A stretch of DNA of 64,000 nucleotides, from the NCBI GenBank assembly GCA_037903475.1, contig JBAJFG010000043.1, positions 431,509 through 495,508 on the forward strand. Direction: 5' to 3'. The first letter of the stretch is position 1. The number at the start of each line of letters is the position of its first letter. Under the pieces are notes generated by a model. The model was given only the letters and a program-made list of their open reading frames with translations. It was not told where the DNA came from and ran no database searches. The translations under genes were made by a program, and so were the position numbers. Shown here piece by piece: positions 1-12,466 of this stretch. The DNA is from Ancylostoma caninum (Eukaryota > Nematoda > Chromadorea > Rhabditida > Ancylostomatidae).

Positions 1-3000
1 CCAATTCAAAACAAAAATAAAGTTGCAGAATTCTGGACTGTTTGGGGGTTCTCCTCGCACAATATGCAAAAAACCAGCCTGTCGATGATGCATGTTTACT
101 GTTTACTTAACAAAACACAGCGTGAGACCATAAAGCTATGCCCGAGCCGCCGACCGTGTTGTTCTAGAGGCGAATAATTGAATAAATTGTGTTTCTCACC
201 AGGCTCAGAGGGAATACATTCGTTGGTTTTTGCCGTAAATAACTGTAGCCGTTTTCAAAATTATTAAACACCATATTTAGTTCCCCATATAATTTCCAAT
301 CTATACAATAACTAACAACAATACAATAAATACAATAAATAAATGACAATAACTAAGCAGCCTTTGTGGTCACTCCTAGAGACGTGGATCACGCTTTCGT
401 ACTGTGGTAGTATGCACATTGTGGGCCTTTTTTAAGGGAATGTTGCTGCCAAACCCATTATATGTGCAGCAGGTGTCAAAGAGATATGATCAGCACCGTT
501 TTGTAGAGAGAATCTTTTGTCATATCTCATCTCTGGCTTTGCTATCCAAAGGAGCTTCGGACAGGTGTTGAAGCTCTATGGGTGCTTCCTAATAGCAGCT
601 TAGCATGGACAGAAGCTCAATGGCACTATTGAACCTAAACTTCAATTTCCTCAATTTGTATGGAATGGACCTTATCCAGTGTCTTGATTAGCATATGCAA
701 CGCGACAAATTCTGTCATTCTTGTCGTTGAGCTGAGAAGTGTGCTTATCTAAGGTCTTTTTTTCTATTGGTATAGAAAGTTCCGAAGATTTTTCGGGTGC
801 AAAAAGCAGGAATAACCAAACAGCCGGGCCCTTACAACCAAAATTTTGCTAGGCTATTTTTAATAGACGTAGAATGAAGTGATATAGTAGTGATTAGGTA
901 TTTATTTAAATACAAATATAAATGAAGTGAACGATAATGAAATTATGATATGTAGCTCATATAGAACAAAATACAAACTATTTTTCGGAATTCATCACAG
1001 CAACAAGATTTCGAGCTTGTACGAGCACGTATGTAATTTTTGCCGGTACTGTATGTCACTCAGCCCTTAGGGCGATTATGTCGTAGAATAGATACGCTGC
1101 GATATTCTACACAATTGGCAGAACAGTGTCTATGTCCTATTTCCTTCTTGCAGAAGAGCACAAGATTCAATTTTTATCTAATGCCTTACATAAGTTCCTT
1201 CTCTGACGAAGTTTGTACGCTAAAGGATGCGCTTCAAGGTTAACACCCGGTCCAATGGCAGACACACAGAATTTCGTTTAAATACACTACGTATTTGATG
1301 ATTATTATGAAAGATGCACGAGTTTTTTTTTCGCTGTCGAAAAATGTCCCGAACGCAGTGGCGGACACGTCATGATCGATATATTCAGGCGCAGCGGAAC
1401 ACATAGTTGCCCTACTCCCCCTATTCCTTCTCTCTCACAAACAAACTCCTTCTGCTCAGCGGCTTCCTTCTGTTCGCCAAGCACTATTTCTCACGTACTG
1501 GGCAATTTTTTTCGTGTGATTGGAGACCTTTCTTCCAGTTGCACAAATAATAACAAGGCCTACACGTGCTGCTGTGTGTTTACTGCAAGAATAATCTCGT
1601 TGTTTTTGTGTCGCGGACAGGTTCTCACGCCATTTTGCGCCCTTGGTGATTTAGTGCAGTGTAGTGGCGCATTTTTCATTGTGATTAGAAAATATTTTCT
1701 TTGCATAGAGCGTGAACAATTTTATGAGATCTGAGGAAAAAAAGTCTCTCAAATGCGGTATACTAACCATAAGGTAATCGTTACGGGTTAAAACCGTTTA
1801 TTTTCCAATTTTTACCGATGATTTGAGTTTTCTCTGGATTATCCTCGAATTTTCCCTAAGTCGTTGGAGTTCCTGGACGAAGAATCCCTTCTGCAAAAAA
1901 TAAAATGAAAAGTGATCTGCCTTTGATGCTTGAACCCTCTTCAATGTATGGATACTCTCATCGATTTTCCCTTCCTAGCTAATTATCATCGCTGGCACCC
2001 ACCGTTTCCAGAATCTTCGCTCTTTTTCCCATCCCCGGAGTCCCTTGACCTATAAAAAGCTCTGACCTACAGCTAGTTCACGCTAACCATTTCTAATATG
2101 TGTGCTTTTCTTCTAATCTCCCAAGAAATTTCCAAATTTCCGGCCTAACTAATCGATATGGTTCAATTCCACAAATGAGTCATGGATATTTGCGGAGTTT
2201 TTTTTTGCCTTATTTTCCTCGCTGAAAATTCAATGTTCCCTCATTTATTGATCCACGAGTGCGGCGTTCTTGCCCTGCGAAGGAGCAGGTGCCCCTGGCG
2301 GCATTTTATTCCTCGTTCCTGAGCATTTTCCTGGTCCTCCCTCTCACAACTCCAGAAATCCCAGAAAGTTCCATATATCCATGCTAGTCATTTGCATTTC
2401 TACAATTCCACCATTCATACGCGTTATTGTCAGAGTTTACTTTCCATGATTCTCTTTTTCCCCTCCATGGAGATTGAATACAGCCGAAATTCTTTGGACT
2501 ACAGTGTGAAAACCTCTTGAAAATTCAATGTCTTCGCGACAACTCACAAAATAGTAAGTGTTGTGTTGTACTTTGCCTGTCAAAAAAAGTGCACAAGTAC
2601 ACTTGCATGTTTTCGGTGGAGAATGAGAGAGCAGTGAACAAAGAACAGTTGTCCCACCCCTCCACCTTCTGTTCCTTGCTATGCAGTTTTCTAATGCGCA
2701 TAAAATCATATGTTTCCCAAATTCACCAAGGGTTCCTTATTTGATCTCATGGCTTGCATGGTGACGGCGTCGGTGCATATGTGCGATCGTATGCATACAT
2801 ACAGATGATCCAGGTTGCTGTTCAAATCACTTTTTAAATTTATTTTCGGAGTTTATTTTTAAATTTATCGCCGGAGTTTATTGTTATTTACTTAGAATGA
2901 TCTGTACTCATTGACCTTGTAATTTTTAATTTTTTCAATGATACTTGCCTAGAACTCTTGTGATCCACCTGTTTTTCAATTTACATTATATCTTCCAATT

Positions 3001-3622
3001 AATGATGGACCTAGAACTCTTGAATATATTTGACCAACAAAAATGGAGGGTAGTGCTAACGGACCGTCAACGAACCCCAGAAGTATGTACAAACATAGAC
3101 GAGGAAACCCCTTTTTCGGTCTGGTCATATTTTCCTAATAGGAGGAATGCTTATGCCAGACACTAATAGGACCTATAGGCAGTTAGTGCTGGGTAATGTG
3201 TTACATATGTATGTTAAAATCTAAATGGTCGATTCTGAATAAATCAAAAAGCCGAATGTTCAAAGAAAAGGAGCCGTATTAAAAGAAAACTAACAAAGGT
3301 TTCTTTTTCTCTGAGTTTTCAAATATTGCAGTCGAAATATTTGGTTTCTATTCAGTTCCATATACGTAGATTATTTAACCGGTTACCATTCGATTCGATT
3401 TTTTCGAAATCGAGTCCATCGTGTGCTAATTCGAGTTTACCACCCTTTTTGATTAATCGATGGCACAGAAACTTAGGAAAAGGAGCTAGCTACCTCCAGC
3501 GGTTATATTACGAGCTTGTTAATCCACTGAATAGCATAGCGCACTTAGTATAAGCTTCCATTACTCATATTTTACTTATACTTGTTGTCACGTGACAAAA
3601 AAAGTAAAGAAATAAAAACCTA
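1..3622. other. intergenic, no supported gene
   Basis: AT-rich intergenic DNA. Short open frames occur on both strands, but none shows a family motif, a splice-consistent extension or a convincing start context. A sequence CAGTGGCGGACACG near 1356-1370 resembles the end of the CAGTGGCGGACG repeat family found at 18.7 and 30.1 kb and may be a fragment of it. Nothing else is recognised here. Confidence 0.5.
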
Positions 3623-4008
3623 AAAACCGTGTTTTGCATGACATCGAAAAATGCAGATCCCACGATTAACACATGCAATCATTTAATCAATAGTTCTATA
3701 CCACCAATGGTCAAATCCATGCAAAACCTATACATCCCCTGCAAAATCCATGCATACCCATGCAGAATCCATGCCTCTCCAAATATCCGACGCAAATTCG
3801 ATACAGAACGTACGAAAAATCCATGCATACCCATGCAAAACACATGCAAGGCCCATGCAAAACCCATGCATATCTATGGATGTGCATGGGTTTTGCATGG
3901 ATTGACTATTGCCGTTATAGAACTATTGAATAAAAAACAGTGTTTTGCATGAGCAGGTGTCTTAATCGTCGGATTTGCATCTTTCAGTCTCGTACAAAAC
4001 ACGGTTTT
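3623..4008. mobile_element. foldback element with internal CCATGCA minisatellite
   Basis: The two ends are inverted copies. AAAACCGTGTTTTG at 3623 is mirrored by CAAAACACGGTTTT ending at 4008. The similarity continues inward for about 110 bases, including 'ACGATTAA', 'CAATAGTTCTATA' and 'GGTCAAATCCATGCAAAACC'-like blocks. Between the arms lies a degenerate array of the motif CCATGCAAAAC/CCCATGCA. I see no coding capacity, so this is a non-autonomous foldback. The family is unknown to me, and I see no clear target-site duplication. Confidence 0.7.
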
Positions 4009-7000
4009 CAAGTCCCCTGAGCGAACAAAATACGTAAAGCTCCATTTTCTTCTCAGTATGCCTCATCTAACCTTGTCGCATGAGACTTGATATTCGGTTT
4101 TTCTTTTGACACAAAATTCGATGTCCTCGAGCAACGATTCGAATTCCAAGAATGACCCTATCAAACCCCACAGGGAGCTGATCAATGGACTAACACTGAT
4201 CATCTCTCATTTTCATCTTAACTTGCTGATAAAACTGGAAATTGTTCTAAAATCTCATGTCAATTTTTTTGAAAATTTCCCTGAGGTCGATGTTTCCATG
4301 AATTAACCTTCGTTGACAATGTGAAACCACAGAGTATTTCATGGATTTCATGGATTGTGTCCATTAACGTGTACATGGATTTCTAGTGAATGAGCGGGAA
4401 GATCTAGTGATTTGTTTCCTTTTCGTTTTCGATGTATTGATGATTAATGGGTTTATTTATCCGTTCATCTATTCATTTATTTGATGTCTCCTAATTAAGG
4501 AGCTGGTTGGCTATTCTGAGGTAACCTCACCTTGAAGGTTAGCCTTATAGTATCGGCACTATGCAATCAGTAAATAAATGAATTAGTTATAGGAAGAAAA
4601 AAATGGAAGAATAATAGGAAACAGATAGGTATATCGAGGAATCTGCTCCGAAGAATGGAAGAATTAAGTGGTTGAGTCGTGCCTGAATTTCTGTGACTTT
4701 TCTCTATATCTATATCTGACTGCTAATCATCATTCTGGTGACTTTTTTTATCATGCTGATTTCTTTTAGGACTGTTCATCATCACTTGTTGAGCTGAACT
4801 ACAAATAAATAGATGACTAGATTCAAAGCCACATATATATTCACTTTTTTAAAGTTTCATTTTGTGTTTCACAACGCCAGGCGCTGCCTCTTCCACCACC
4901 ATCTGCTTCCGCAGCCCCACCCCCCTGGTATCCTTGGCCTATGTTTTCCTAGCGAGGGGGCATCTGTTTGTACAGCAAGACGGAAAGCATGGTTCGTACT
5001 AGAAGATTCTAGATTTGACACATTGTCAAGCAGATCCCGGAAATTCTGGGAAAATCCACTGGTATTTCCTCCAAAAATTGGGAGAAAAGGGTAGGATATC
5101 TTCCAAGGAACGACACAGAAAGCCATGTTTAACAGCTATACGAACTGTTTTTCTCCTCTGGATGCATCTTTCCACATTTCGGGGCGGGTTGAGTAAATCC
5201 GTGCGACCTCGGCTGTCGCGACCAGAGTTGATCTTTGGTATTTGGACACAGCTCGTGGAAAAATCAACTCGCGTGCAGCAGCAGCGACGTGCAGTAAACA
5301 GCGCGGCGGTTCATGGCCCGTCGCATTCCAGACTTTATTGATGAATAATCCTGTCAATTTCTAAACATTTGTGGTTTGGCCCCGTCAAGGAAGCGAATGG
5401 TGTGATTGTTTGATTCTTTGCATCTGCAACCGTTTTATTACTATTGATTGCTATTTCTTTCGTGAATTACTCCCAGTTGTGTGGAGAACTTTGAGTCCAC
5501 AAAAAAACTTTTTTCATGAAAGCGATTCTTCTTTCGAAAACTTTTTTGTCTTTTCCATCCTCTCCTAGCTAATCTATCTCTCAAAAAACCTCCGAAGCTG
5601 ATTATTTAGGAGCCGATAAGCGCACCCAGGTGCATTGATTAGAACTTGGCTGCCATCAAAGGCCCTGGACCGATCCTCACAGACTCCTATACTGTACAAC
5701 GGAACAGTCTGTCCCTTTACATGCTCGGACTACCACCGTTTCCGTGGAATTTTCGAATTTTAGCCAAAGTTGCGAATATTACTCTTTCCTGAACCTAACT
5801 CCCCACACTACATTTCTGATTTCTGGATACTGTCTTGTTCAGTGGGAGTTTCTGTTTTCTTTTTTATCTGTTCTTGTTGCTTTTTTTGTTTTTTTAATCC
5901 TCTACGGTTTCATTTCGCAGACCAAGATTCCTGAGGTTGTGGCGCGCCTACGGGCGTATTAAATAAACAAATAAATAAATAAATAAATAAATAAATAAAC
6001 TTGAGCCTGTCGAACTTCCAATGTTTGCGTTCCACTAAGTGATGTGTAATATCAAAGATGTGTTTTTGACGTTTTTGGTAGTGACAGCCTATGTTCCACT
6101 ACTTTCTGTACTATCGATTCACGCTTGAAGTAGAATCCACTTTACCAAATGTGAGTTGCCACTGCATATGTTAAATCCCGACCATTTTTCTGGAAAAACC
6201 GTTGTGTCAATTTTTTTCTGGAAAGCAAAAATAGTGAATTGTGTCACTGAAAACGTCTTCTCCAGTTTTCTCGCGCACATATTGGTCTTCTCCTGGTTTT
6301 CGAACCTTTTCTCATTCATAATTTGCCAGATTTTGAGCTGATTTCTCCTCCAAAAGGCTGAAACTCGCAGCAAAACGACGATGCCGTCGTCTAAGCACGC
6401 AATCGTTCTCATGTTTTTGTTTAACCATCCCTGTCATCATTTTCATCCTTTTTTTTCTGCACAGTTTTGTTTCTGCCCAGATTCTTTGGGTGTCATCACA
6501 TACAGATACGACAGTACATACCGACAATGAGTCAGCCACCAGCGATCTATCAGCAATAGTATGCGCTGTTGGCGAAATTTTACACTACTGCAACAAAAGT
6601 GAAGGAATGAACAAGAATTCGCATATGGAAAACTCGAATTCTGTCTCATTACACCTTCGCCTTTCGATACTCGACTTTTCTGTGTCAATCTTAAAATTAC
6701 CTCCCCCCTGGTCGCACCAATTTCTTGCAAGGATACTTGTGGATCTTAAGCTTTTTTTTCCAAATATTATAGATTCTTAGATTTTCCAAATATTATAGAT
6801 TCATGAACATTTATCTTGTACACATGGCAATTCTAGAGGAAAATTTGCTTCTGCTAGTAAGTTTTCGTTCCCTTTGCTATCTTTTCCATGAAGTCTTTTT
6901 TTATTGCAAACGACCTTTTACATGCAAATCGGATTTCTTCGCCACATTTCTTCTTTTTTTTTTTTCGTTCTAGATATGGTCGTAAACGGGTCTTGTCTTA

Positions 7001-7226
7001 TCAGTGCTAATGATATTTTGTCCTTTTGCTTCTTAGTTTTCAAAGGTTAAATGCTTCCAAGAGCTACTTCTGGATGTCTGCCCATGCTTATCTTCGCTTC
7101 GAAATCTTTTGAACGACCACATGCCAAAGTGTTCCTCTCAACTGTTTCACTCATCCGAAGCAACTGCAAATACTCCTGGAAGAGCGGCGTGGTTAAACCG
7201 TTTAGACATTTGTCCTTTATTTCTCA
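4009..7226. other. intergenic, no supported gene
   Basis: There is no convincing gene. A somewhat GC-rich island at about 4880-5340 has open frames on both strands, but no splice-consistent model or recognisable domain was found. A short (AAAT)n tract is listed separately. Confidence 0.45.
5961..5999. repeat. (AAAT)n microsatellite
   Basis: About nine tandem AAAT/ATAA units with one AAAC interruption, directly visible. Confidence 0.95.
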
Positions 7227-7262
7227 GGCATTGACGAAGGCGAATAAGCCGAACCGTTAGCC
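7227..7262 (+). ncRNA. degenerate hammerhead-like motif of a Penelope-type 3' end
   Basis: TTGACGAAGGCGAATAAGCC followed by GAACCGTTAGCC has the layout of the short hammerhead cores known from Penelope-like retroelements: a CUGAUGA-like stretch, a GGC...GCC stem II, a GAAA-like stretch, and closing GGC/GCC bases. Several core bases deviate (TTGACGA for CTGATGA, GAAC for GAAA), so activity is unlikely. It is best read as a relic. The AT-rich tail CCATTAAAC follows, as expected for such a 3' end. Confidence 0.35.
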
Positions 7263-7362
7263 ATTAAACTTCTATATCAATCTTGGTTACGCGTTAGCAG
7301 CAACAAACTAGAATGTTCTTTTTGTAAACACCAACATAATCTCATCTTAGAATAATCTTTAA

Positions 7363-7605
7363 TAAGGGTAATTTGTACTAGCTGCGTGCGTCAGTCGCGC
7401 ATCAGTCGCACGCATCCATTTACTTGGGATTTTCCATGAAGACCGGTCAACACGGCATGCAGATCCTCAGTGAAAAGAACGCGCGGCTGCTGCGAGGTCG
7501 TAAACGCGTGCGTATGAGCTGCGACTGCGATGCGACTGGGCCCTATTCTTCATCATATAGACACACGCGCGTCAGTCGCACGCATCCAGTATAAATTGTC
7601 CTTAT
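7363..7605. mobile_element. MITE, GTGCGTC family (copy 1)
   Basis: The ends are inverted: TAAGGGTAATTTGTACTAG with GCTGCGTGCGTCAGTCGC at the left, and the complement of TAAGGACAATTTATACTGG with ATGCGTGCGACTGACGCG at the right. The interior contains 'GGATTTTCCATGAAGACCGG'. Related or partial copies occur at about 25970-26040, 27050-27180, 49195-49252 and 51687-51870. No open reading frame of interest. Confidence 0.75.
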
Positions 7606-7917
7606 CATCTAAGAAAGTGTTTACAATTCCTTCTCACCGATGGTACACTTATTTTACGTTTTGCATCTGTGCGGAGTGGTGGCCAGCACAAGAAAATGTC
7701 GATATCGCTGATACCAAACATGTCCGATATCTATCGTCATCAGTTTCGTCTAGTGAGTTGGGTTTTCATCTGGGTCCGACTGAAGCCCGGAATTTGGGTT
7801 TACCATACTGGGTGGATAATTTACTTCTACTTCCCTGGACTGCTCTGTGGTGAAGGGACGTTCCTGCGAAAGTTTTTACCTTTCTGCTAAGTGGATTAGT
7901 TCTGCTGGTATACAGCT

Positions 7918-8073
7918 GGGCCCGGATGCACCATTGGGGAGATAGGTAATCAAATACCCAAGGGCATGACTATCGTCATGTATGGACAAACATCATGATG
8001 GGTGTCAGAGGAAGGTTAACCTGGGCACGTTACCATGTTCATCATGAGTAATCTCAATTATGCATCTGGGTGC
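7918..8073. mobile_element. MITE, GGATGCAT/GGTAA family (copy 1)
   Basis: The left end GCCCGGATGCACCATTGGGG followed by GATAGGTAATC is mirrored at the right by GAGTAATCTCAATTATGCAT followed by CTGGGTGC. A GGTTAACC/TTACC-rich interior separates them. Similar palindromic units lie at 9191-9292, 9335-9462 and 40932-41040, with looser relatives near 42.4 and 45.2 kb. Confidence 0.6.
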
Positions 8074-9190
8074 TCATGAAACCCTAGCAAACTATCCAGG
8101 AGCTGAATGGAAGGTTCCAGTCCACCTAGCCATAGCGGATTTGCATTTGCTTCCCATCCACAGAATTTTTCACTGCCGTTAATAAGTTTGAATGGTTTGG
8201 CATATTTAGGGGTTGCCCGTTCGACTACCCCTTTTCTCTACCCTGGAAGGCTCGTCTTTTCGAGTCAGTTAACCTAGTACCCTCTGACCGCCTCCTGCTT
8301 ATTCACAGATACTAATTTTACCCCGAAGAGGGGACTGAGGAGCTTTCTGGGTAGTAAACCCCCCCCCCGCTCTTGAGGAAAGCGGAAAATCATCCAAAAA
8401 AGGATGCATAAGCTCTTTTTTTGACTCCACACAGGTTTAGGTTGAGCAGGGTTAAGTATTCCCCAAGTTTTAGTGGGAAAGAATTTTCAGCGCTTTTTAA
8501 AGTTTCATTCTCTAGAGAGGTGTACCTCGCTTGGATCCTTATGAAGCCCGTATGGCAAGAGAATTTTTGGAATTTTGTCAGAACAACGACCTGGATGGAG
8601 TAAATTTCGCGGTTCGTTCCAGTTGTTTTCGCATTTACACACATTTTTAAGAGTTAATAAATGGAATTTTTCAAAAAATATTTGTTCCTTGGATGCTCAC
8701 GAAAATTTCCTACTATTCTTAGCGGAACATACATAGAAGAGAGTAACTCCAGGAAGCAAACAGACGAACAGTCCATGCACTAAGATCACTCCTAACTCCT
8801 GCTCCACAAAATCTTTTCGTACGAGTTTTCACGTGCACAATGTGTTTTCGTCGGACTCGGATGTCAATAAACGTTGAGCGCCAGACGACCCGTTATCGTG
8901 CACAACGTCCCCTGCAAGTCATACAACAACGGATTGGCGGTGAAAATCGCCAATGTCGTTGTTTGTACTTGCCAACTTCGTGGATTGGCTTCGATGGTTG
9001 CTTGGGTTGGTGAGAATTTTAGCGTTGATCTTTTGAATTTCATAAGTAGAGTTCTTGATTTGTTGGTAAGTGGGCGGAGTTTACCCATTCATAACTCTTC
9101 TTGTTGACAAATTGTGGCATCTTTAACGCTGATTTAGTAGTAATGTTTTCTTCCACCAATGTTTTATGTGCGCAGTGCAATATGGGGCTG
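8074..9190. other. intergenic, no supported gene
   Basis: No recognisable gene or complete element. Small open frames lack support. Confidence 0.45.
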
Positions 9191-9292
9191 GCGTCATTTA
9201 GATTACCTAGGGTAAACGTGTCAGCACGCTTCAAGTTTTCCTATCATTAACGGTAGCTTCAGCACGTTTACCCTAGGTAACCTCGATGACGC
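9191..9292. mobile_element. MITE, GGATGCAT/GGTAA family (copy 2)
   Basis: A compact palindrome. GGCGTCATTTAGATTACCTA followed by GGGTAAACGTG at the left is mirrored by CACGTTTACCCTAGGTAACC followed by TCGATGACGC at the right, with about 40 bases between the arms. Confidence 0.75.
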
Positions 9293-9334
9293 ATACATGT
9301 ATACAGATAGTGGTAAATAAGGCCTTCAGAGGCG

Positions 9335-9462
9335 GCATGCACCACTGGGATTATCCAGGGTAAACGAATATGTTACCAGGGTAAACGAAAAACCCATATT
9401 TTAACAATGGGTAAATTTGAGGATGTTAACGCGTTTACCCTGGGTAATTCTAATTATGCATG
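9335..9462. mobile_element. MITE, GGATGCAT/GGTAA family (copy 3)
   Basis: GCATGCACCACTGGGATTAT with CCAGGGTAAACG at the left is mirrored by CGTTTACCCTGGGTAATTCT with AATTATGCATG at the right. It lies 42 bases from copy 2, so the two form a tandem pair of palindromes. Confidence 0.75.
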
Positions 9463-10119
9463 TGGCCCCAGAACCCTCTATTCTCAACAAATAGGGGTTA
9501 ACTCAGAAACAAGAAACACAAAATGAAAAGTTCAGTTAGGTGAGCAGCAATTGCTAACCGTAACTTCTGAGCATAATTTAGAAGTGGGCGGAGCTTATCC
9601 AATCATGTATATGTGCTCTTATTCATAGGTTCAAAGCACCTTCTCGGCACTGCTAGGTGGTTCAACCGCTAAGCACTTATAACCTAATTGTTTGTTTTCA
9701 ATGTTGCTACACGCAAACATCATTTTATTTTACGTGGAGGAATTACGGTAAGACCATTTGCTAACAGGACTGAACTTTTTATTTTGTACAAATGAATGAC
9801 CGCTACATGGACTTTCATGGTCTGGCGCTTCCCACTAGTTCTAGTTTCATAGCGGCCGCCGCTGATCCTCTGTTGTCTAGTCTATAGACGGGTGACCCCC
9901 ACGTTCTGTTGGTCTGACAAAGGCTGGGAAGATTCTTGCGATATTTGCGCGATACCATCCATCTCTAGCACGCCTGTGTCTGCGTCGTTTAAAATAGTTC
10001 TTCTCCCTATTTTTCCTTCGTTTTCCTGTTCGAACTTATGCGTTTTTCGCAACCAAGCCCATGTTATAGGTACAATGAATAGAAAGATAAAAAAAAGAAA
10101 TAGATGGGTATTATTTGTA
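9463..10119. other. intergenic, no supported gene
   Basis: Nothing recognised. TA at 10118-10119 is the likely target dinucleotide of the mariner relic that follows. Confidence 0.45.
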
Positions 10120-10900
10120 TTAGGGTGGTAAGAAAGTCTTGAGCCGATTTTTACAAAAGTTCCAGAACTTTTGCTTATTGATCGTATCCATGACTTACCA
10201 CGTGCTTTTTGTAGACAAACTTGGGACTTCTCCATAATAGGCATATATAACCAAATTGCCTTCCTCAACTTCAATTACGACGTCAGTTCCACGAGAGGTC
10301 CGCCTAGCCAAAATCAGTTTTTTCTGCTCTGTCCACATCGAAAGGAGTTTCTAGAATACCTAATTATTGGAGATGAGAGTGGGGTCCTCTACGATTTCAA
10401 AACGCACCATGCCATGTGGTTCCATCAAGGAGAAAGATCGGCCAAATCGCACCCCCACCCAGACATCTGTCTCCTTTGCTACTTCTGGAATTTGCTAGAA
10501 ATATTGTATTACGAGCGGTTCCCGCAAACACACACAGTCACCGGTAACACATACGCCAATCAGCTCCAGAGAGCCGCGGATGCTGTTTGAGGAAAACGGT
10601 CGAAACGAGTTTCTTGTACGCCTACGCCATGATGAGGGTAGGCCACGAATAGCTGAGACCGGTGAAAAATTGGCGGAGCTGGGCTGGGTTACGGTTTCTC
10701 ACTCACCCTATTCTCCTGACGTTGCCCCTTCCGACTACCACTTATTTTGCTCTTTCAAGCATTTCAAGTCAAGAAATAATCCGCCAAAGTTGACCATGTT
10801 GGAAGGAAGGTCAGCGGCGATTTCTTTGGCTCCCAGTCTTCCCAGTTCTGGGAGAAGGGGAACGCTGACCGGCCCATTAGGTGGGATACAGCAGTGACTA
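10120..10900 (+). pseudogene. mariner transposase relic
   Basis: After TA, the sequence TTAGGGTGGTAAGAAAGTCT looks like a mariner terminal repeat. The encoded fragments match the C-terminal half of a mariner (DD34D) transposase. One frame (about 10290-10588) carries GDESGVLYD, the position of the first catalytic Asp, and a following YYE block. A second frame (10580-10800) carries the RHDEGRPRIA-like second Asp region and YSPDVAPSDYHLF with the third Asp. The two are joined by a frameshift near 10585. One residue is missing between the second and third Asp, compared with the 34 expected. The helix-turn-helix half is absent, and I do not see the complementary right end. This is a dead, internally deleted copy. 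Confidence 0.75.
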
Positions 10901-11356
10901 ACTGTGGCTATTATATTGTTGAGCAAATTCCACTGTGGGCTGAGTAATAAAATAAAGCACAAAAACAGTCTAAAACGGTAACTTTCCTTTCTCCCACAAA
11001 TCACTATGGAGAGGGAATCACGAGAATAAGGATGGCCCCAAGATTAATCCACTTCAATTTGGTTAGCCTCATAAGTGCTGTTAGCAAATTTGCATTCTCG
11101 AACGGTTCATCCCGAAGTTAACTACATTTTCAAAACAAGACGGATAAATATGATTCACATGTCTAATGTTCGCGAGACCATGTGCTTTCAAATAATATTT
11201 AGACATGAGCGAAATCCATTGGCAAACATTTACTGCAAGCGTTCAAAAATCCCCATGCAAAAACAGCGGGAACTTATGTAACAACCTAATAGTTTCATCT
11301 GGTGAAGGTTACCCTCAGTGAAGAACATTATGTTAACATTCTTCAATATCAAATAT

Positions 11357-11358
<2 letters not shown>

Positions 11359-11389
<31 letters not shown>

Positions 11390-11394
11390 TATTG
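11359..11394. repeat. (ATT)n microsatellite
   Basis: About twelve tandem ATT units with a single interruption. Confidence 0.95.
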
Positions 11395-12082
11395 TTACTT
11401 CAATATTAGTGATATTAAAATATGTAGTGGGAAGAAGTGCTAAAACAAGATTATTTTTTAACCTGCAACTAAGAATGTATTTGGATTTTTATCAATGCGA
11501 ATGAGTCTCTGTAGATAACTTTTTTCCATTGTATCATGGTATTTCCGAAGTCACGTGTTTCTCTAAGAAACCTCGAGTTTTGGGTTTGATGGCTCGTTTG
11601 TTATGCTATCAGTCGTGATGGTTTGCGCGTTTATTACCTTCACCACATGTTTTTTTGGTTCATTTCTGTCACGTTATTGCTGTCGTCGAAACTGTGGAAT
11701 TGGACAGCGAGTTATTTTCACTATTGTAGCAGTTCTCTATGATTTCATCCGGCTTGTCACTTGATATGGCCTTGCGGTTTCCGTATAACCTGTTCCTTCT
11801 GAGCTAGGATTCACGAGCGCGTAACCAACGAAACCAGGCAAGCTAACCAACTTCCGCGTCCTGCGTCTCCTATCGTTTTATAGTTCATACAATAACCAAT
11901 CACGCCCAATCACGCTAACCATCGTTGGTTTGCTTCGTTATCGTTTCATGATCCCAGTCCTGATAAGTTATTGATGGTAACCCACAAGGCAACGTTTTAC
12001 TCATTATTTCGATCTCTTCTCTCTATGTCAGCTATTCCATTTTCTTTTTCATCCCTTCCTGCTCGTTCAGTGTTCATTTTTT

Positions 12083-12135
12083 ATTCGTTCATTCATTCAC
12101 TCATTCATTCACTCGCTCATTCATTCATTCATTAA
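12083..12135. repeat. (ATTC)n microsatellite, degenerate
   Basis: ATTC units interspersed with ACTC and GCTC variants. Confidence 0.85.
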
Positions 12136-12466
12136 CATTTACTGTTGTTTGCTCGACTGTATATTCACTTGTTCTTCATTTGTCCATCCACCTTTGATAT
12201 GATACTTTACTTACAACATTAGAGGAGTCTCTCAAGTCAACACTTCACTTTTTTCGATTCCTAACAATCTTCAATTTATAATCGATGCGTAGCTGGAGAC
12301 CTTAGTGGGGGAGGCGTAGTGGCAAATACTGGGAAACCGTTTTTCCTCCTCCCAAAGGACTTACGTTAAGGAAAACTTTGTATTTTGTTCATCAAGGAAT
12401 GAGTTCCCTAACAGAAGTTGGAATCATTCTTGGAAATGTTTCATCGGTTTGCAAACTTGTGATTTA

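Larger units (their letters stand above)
10901..12466. other. intergenic with microsatellites
   Basis: No gene supported. Contains (ATT)n at 11359-11394 and a degenerate (ATTC)n tract at 12083-12135. Confidence 0.5.

Noticed and set aside
3629..3952. 107-codon plus frame and 62-codon minus frame with repeated peptides
   Set aside because: By-products of the CCATGCA array inside the foldback.
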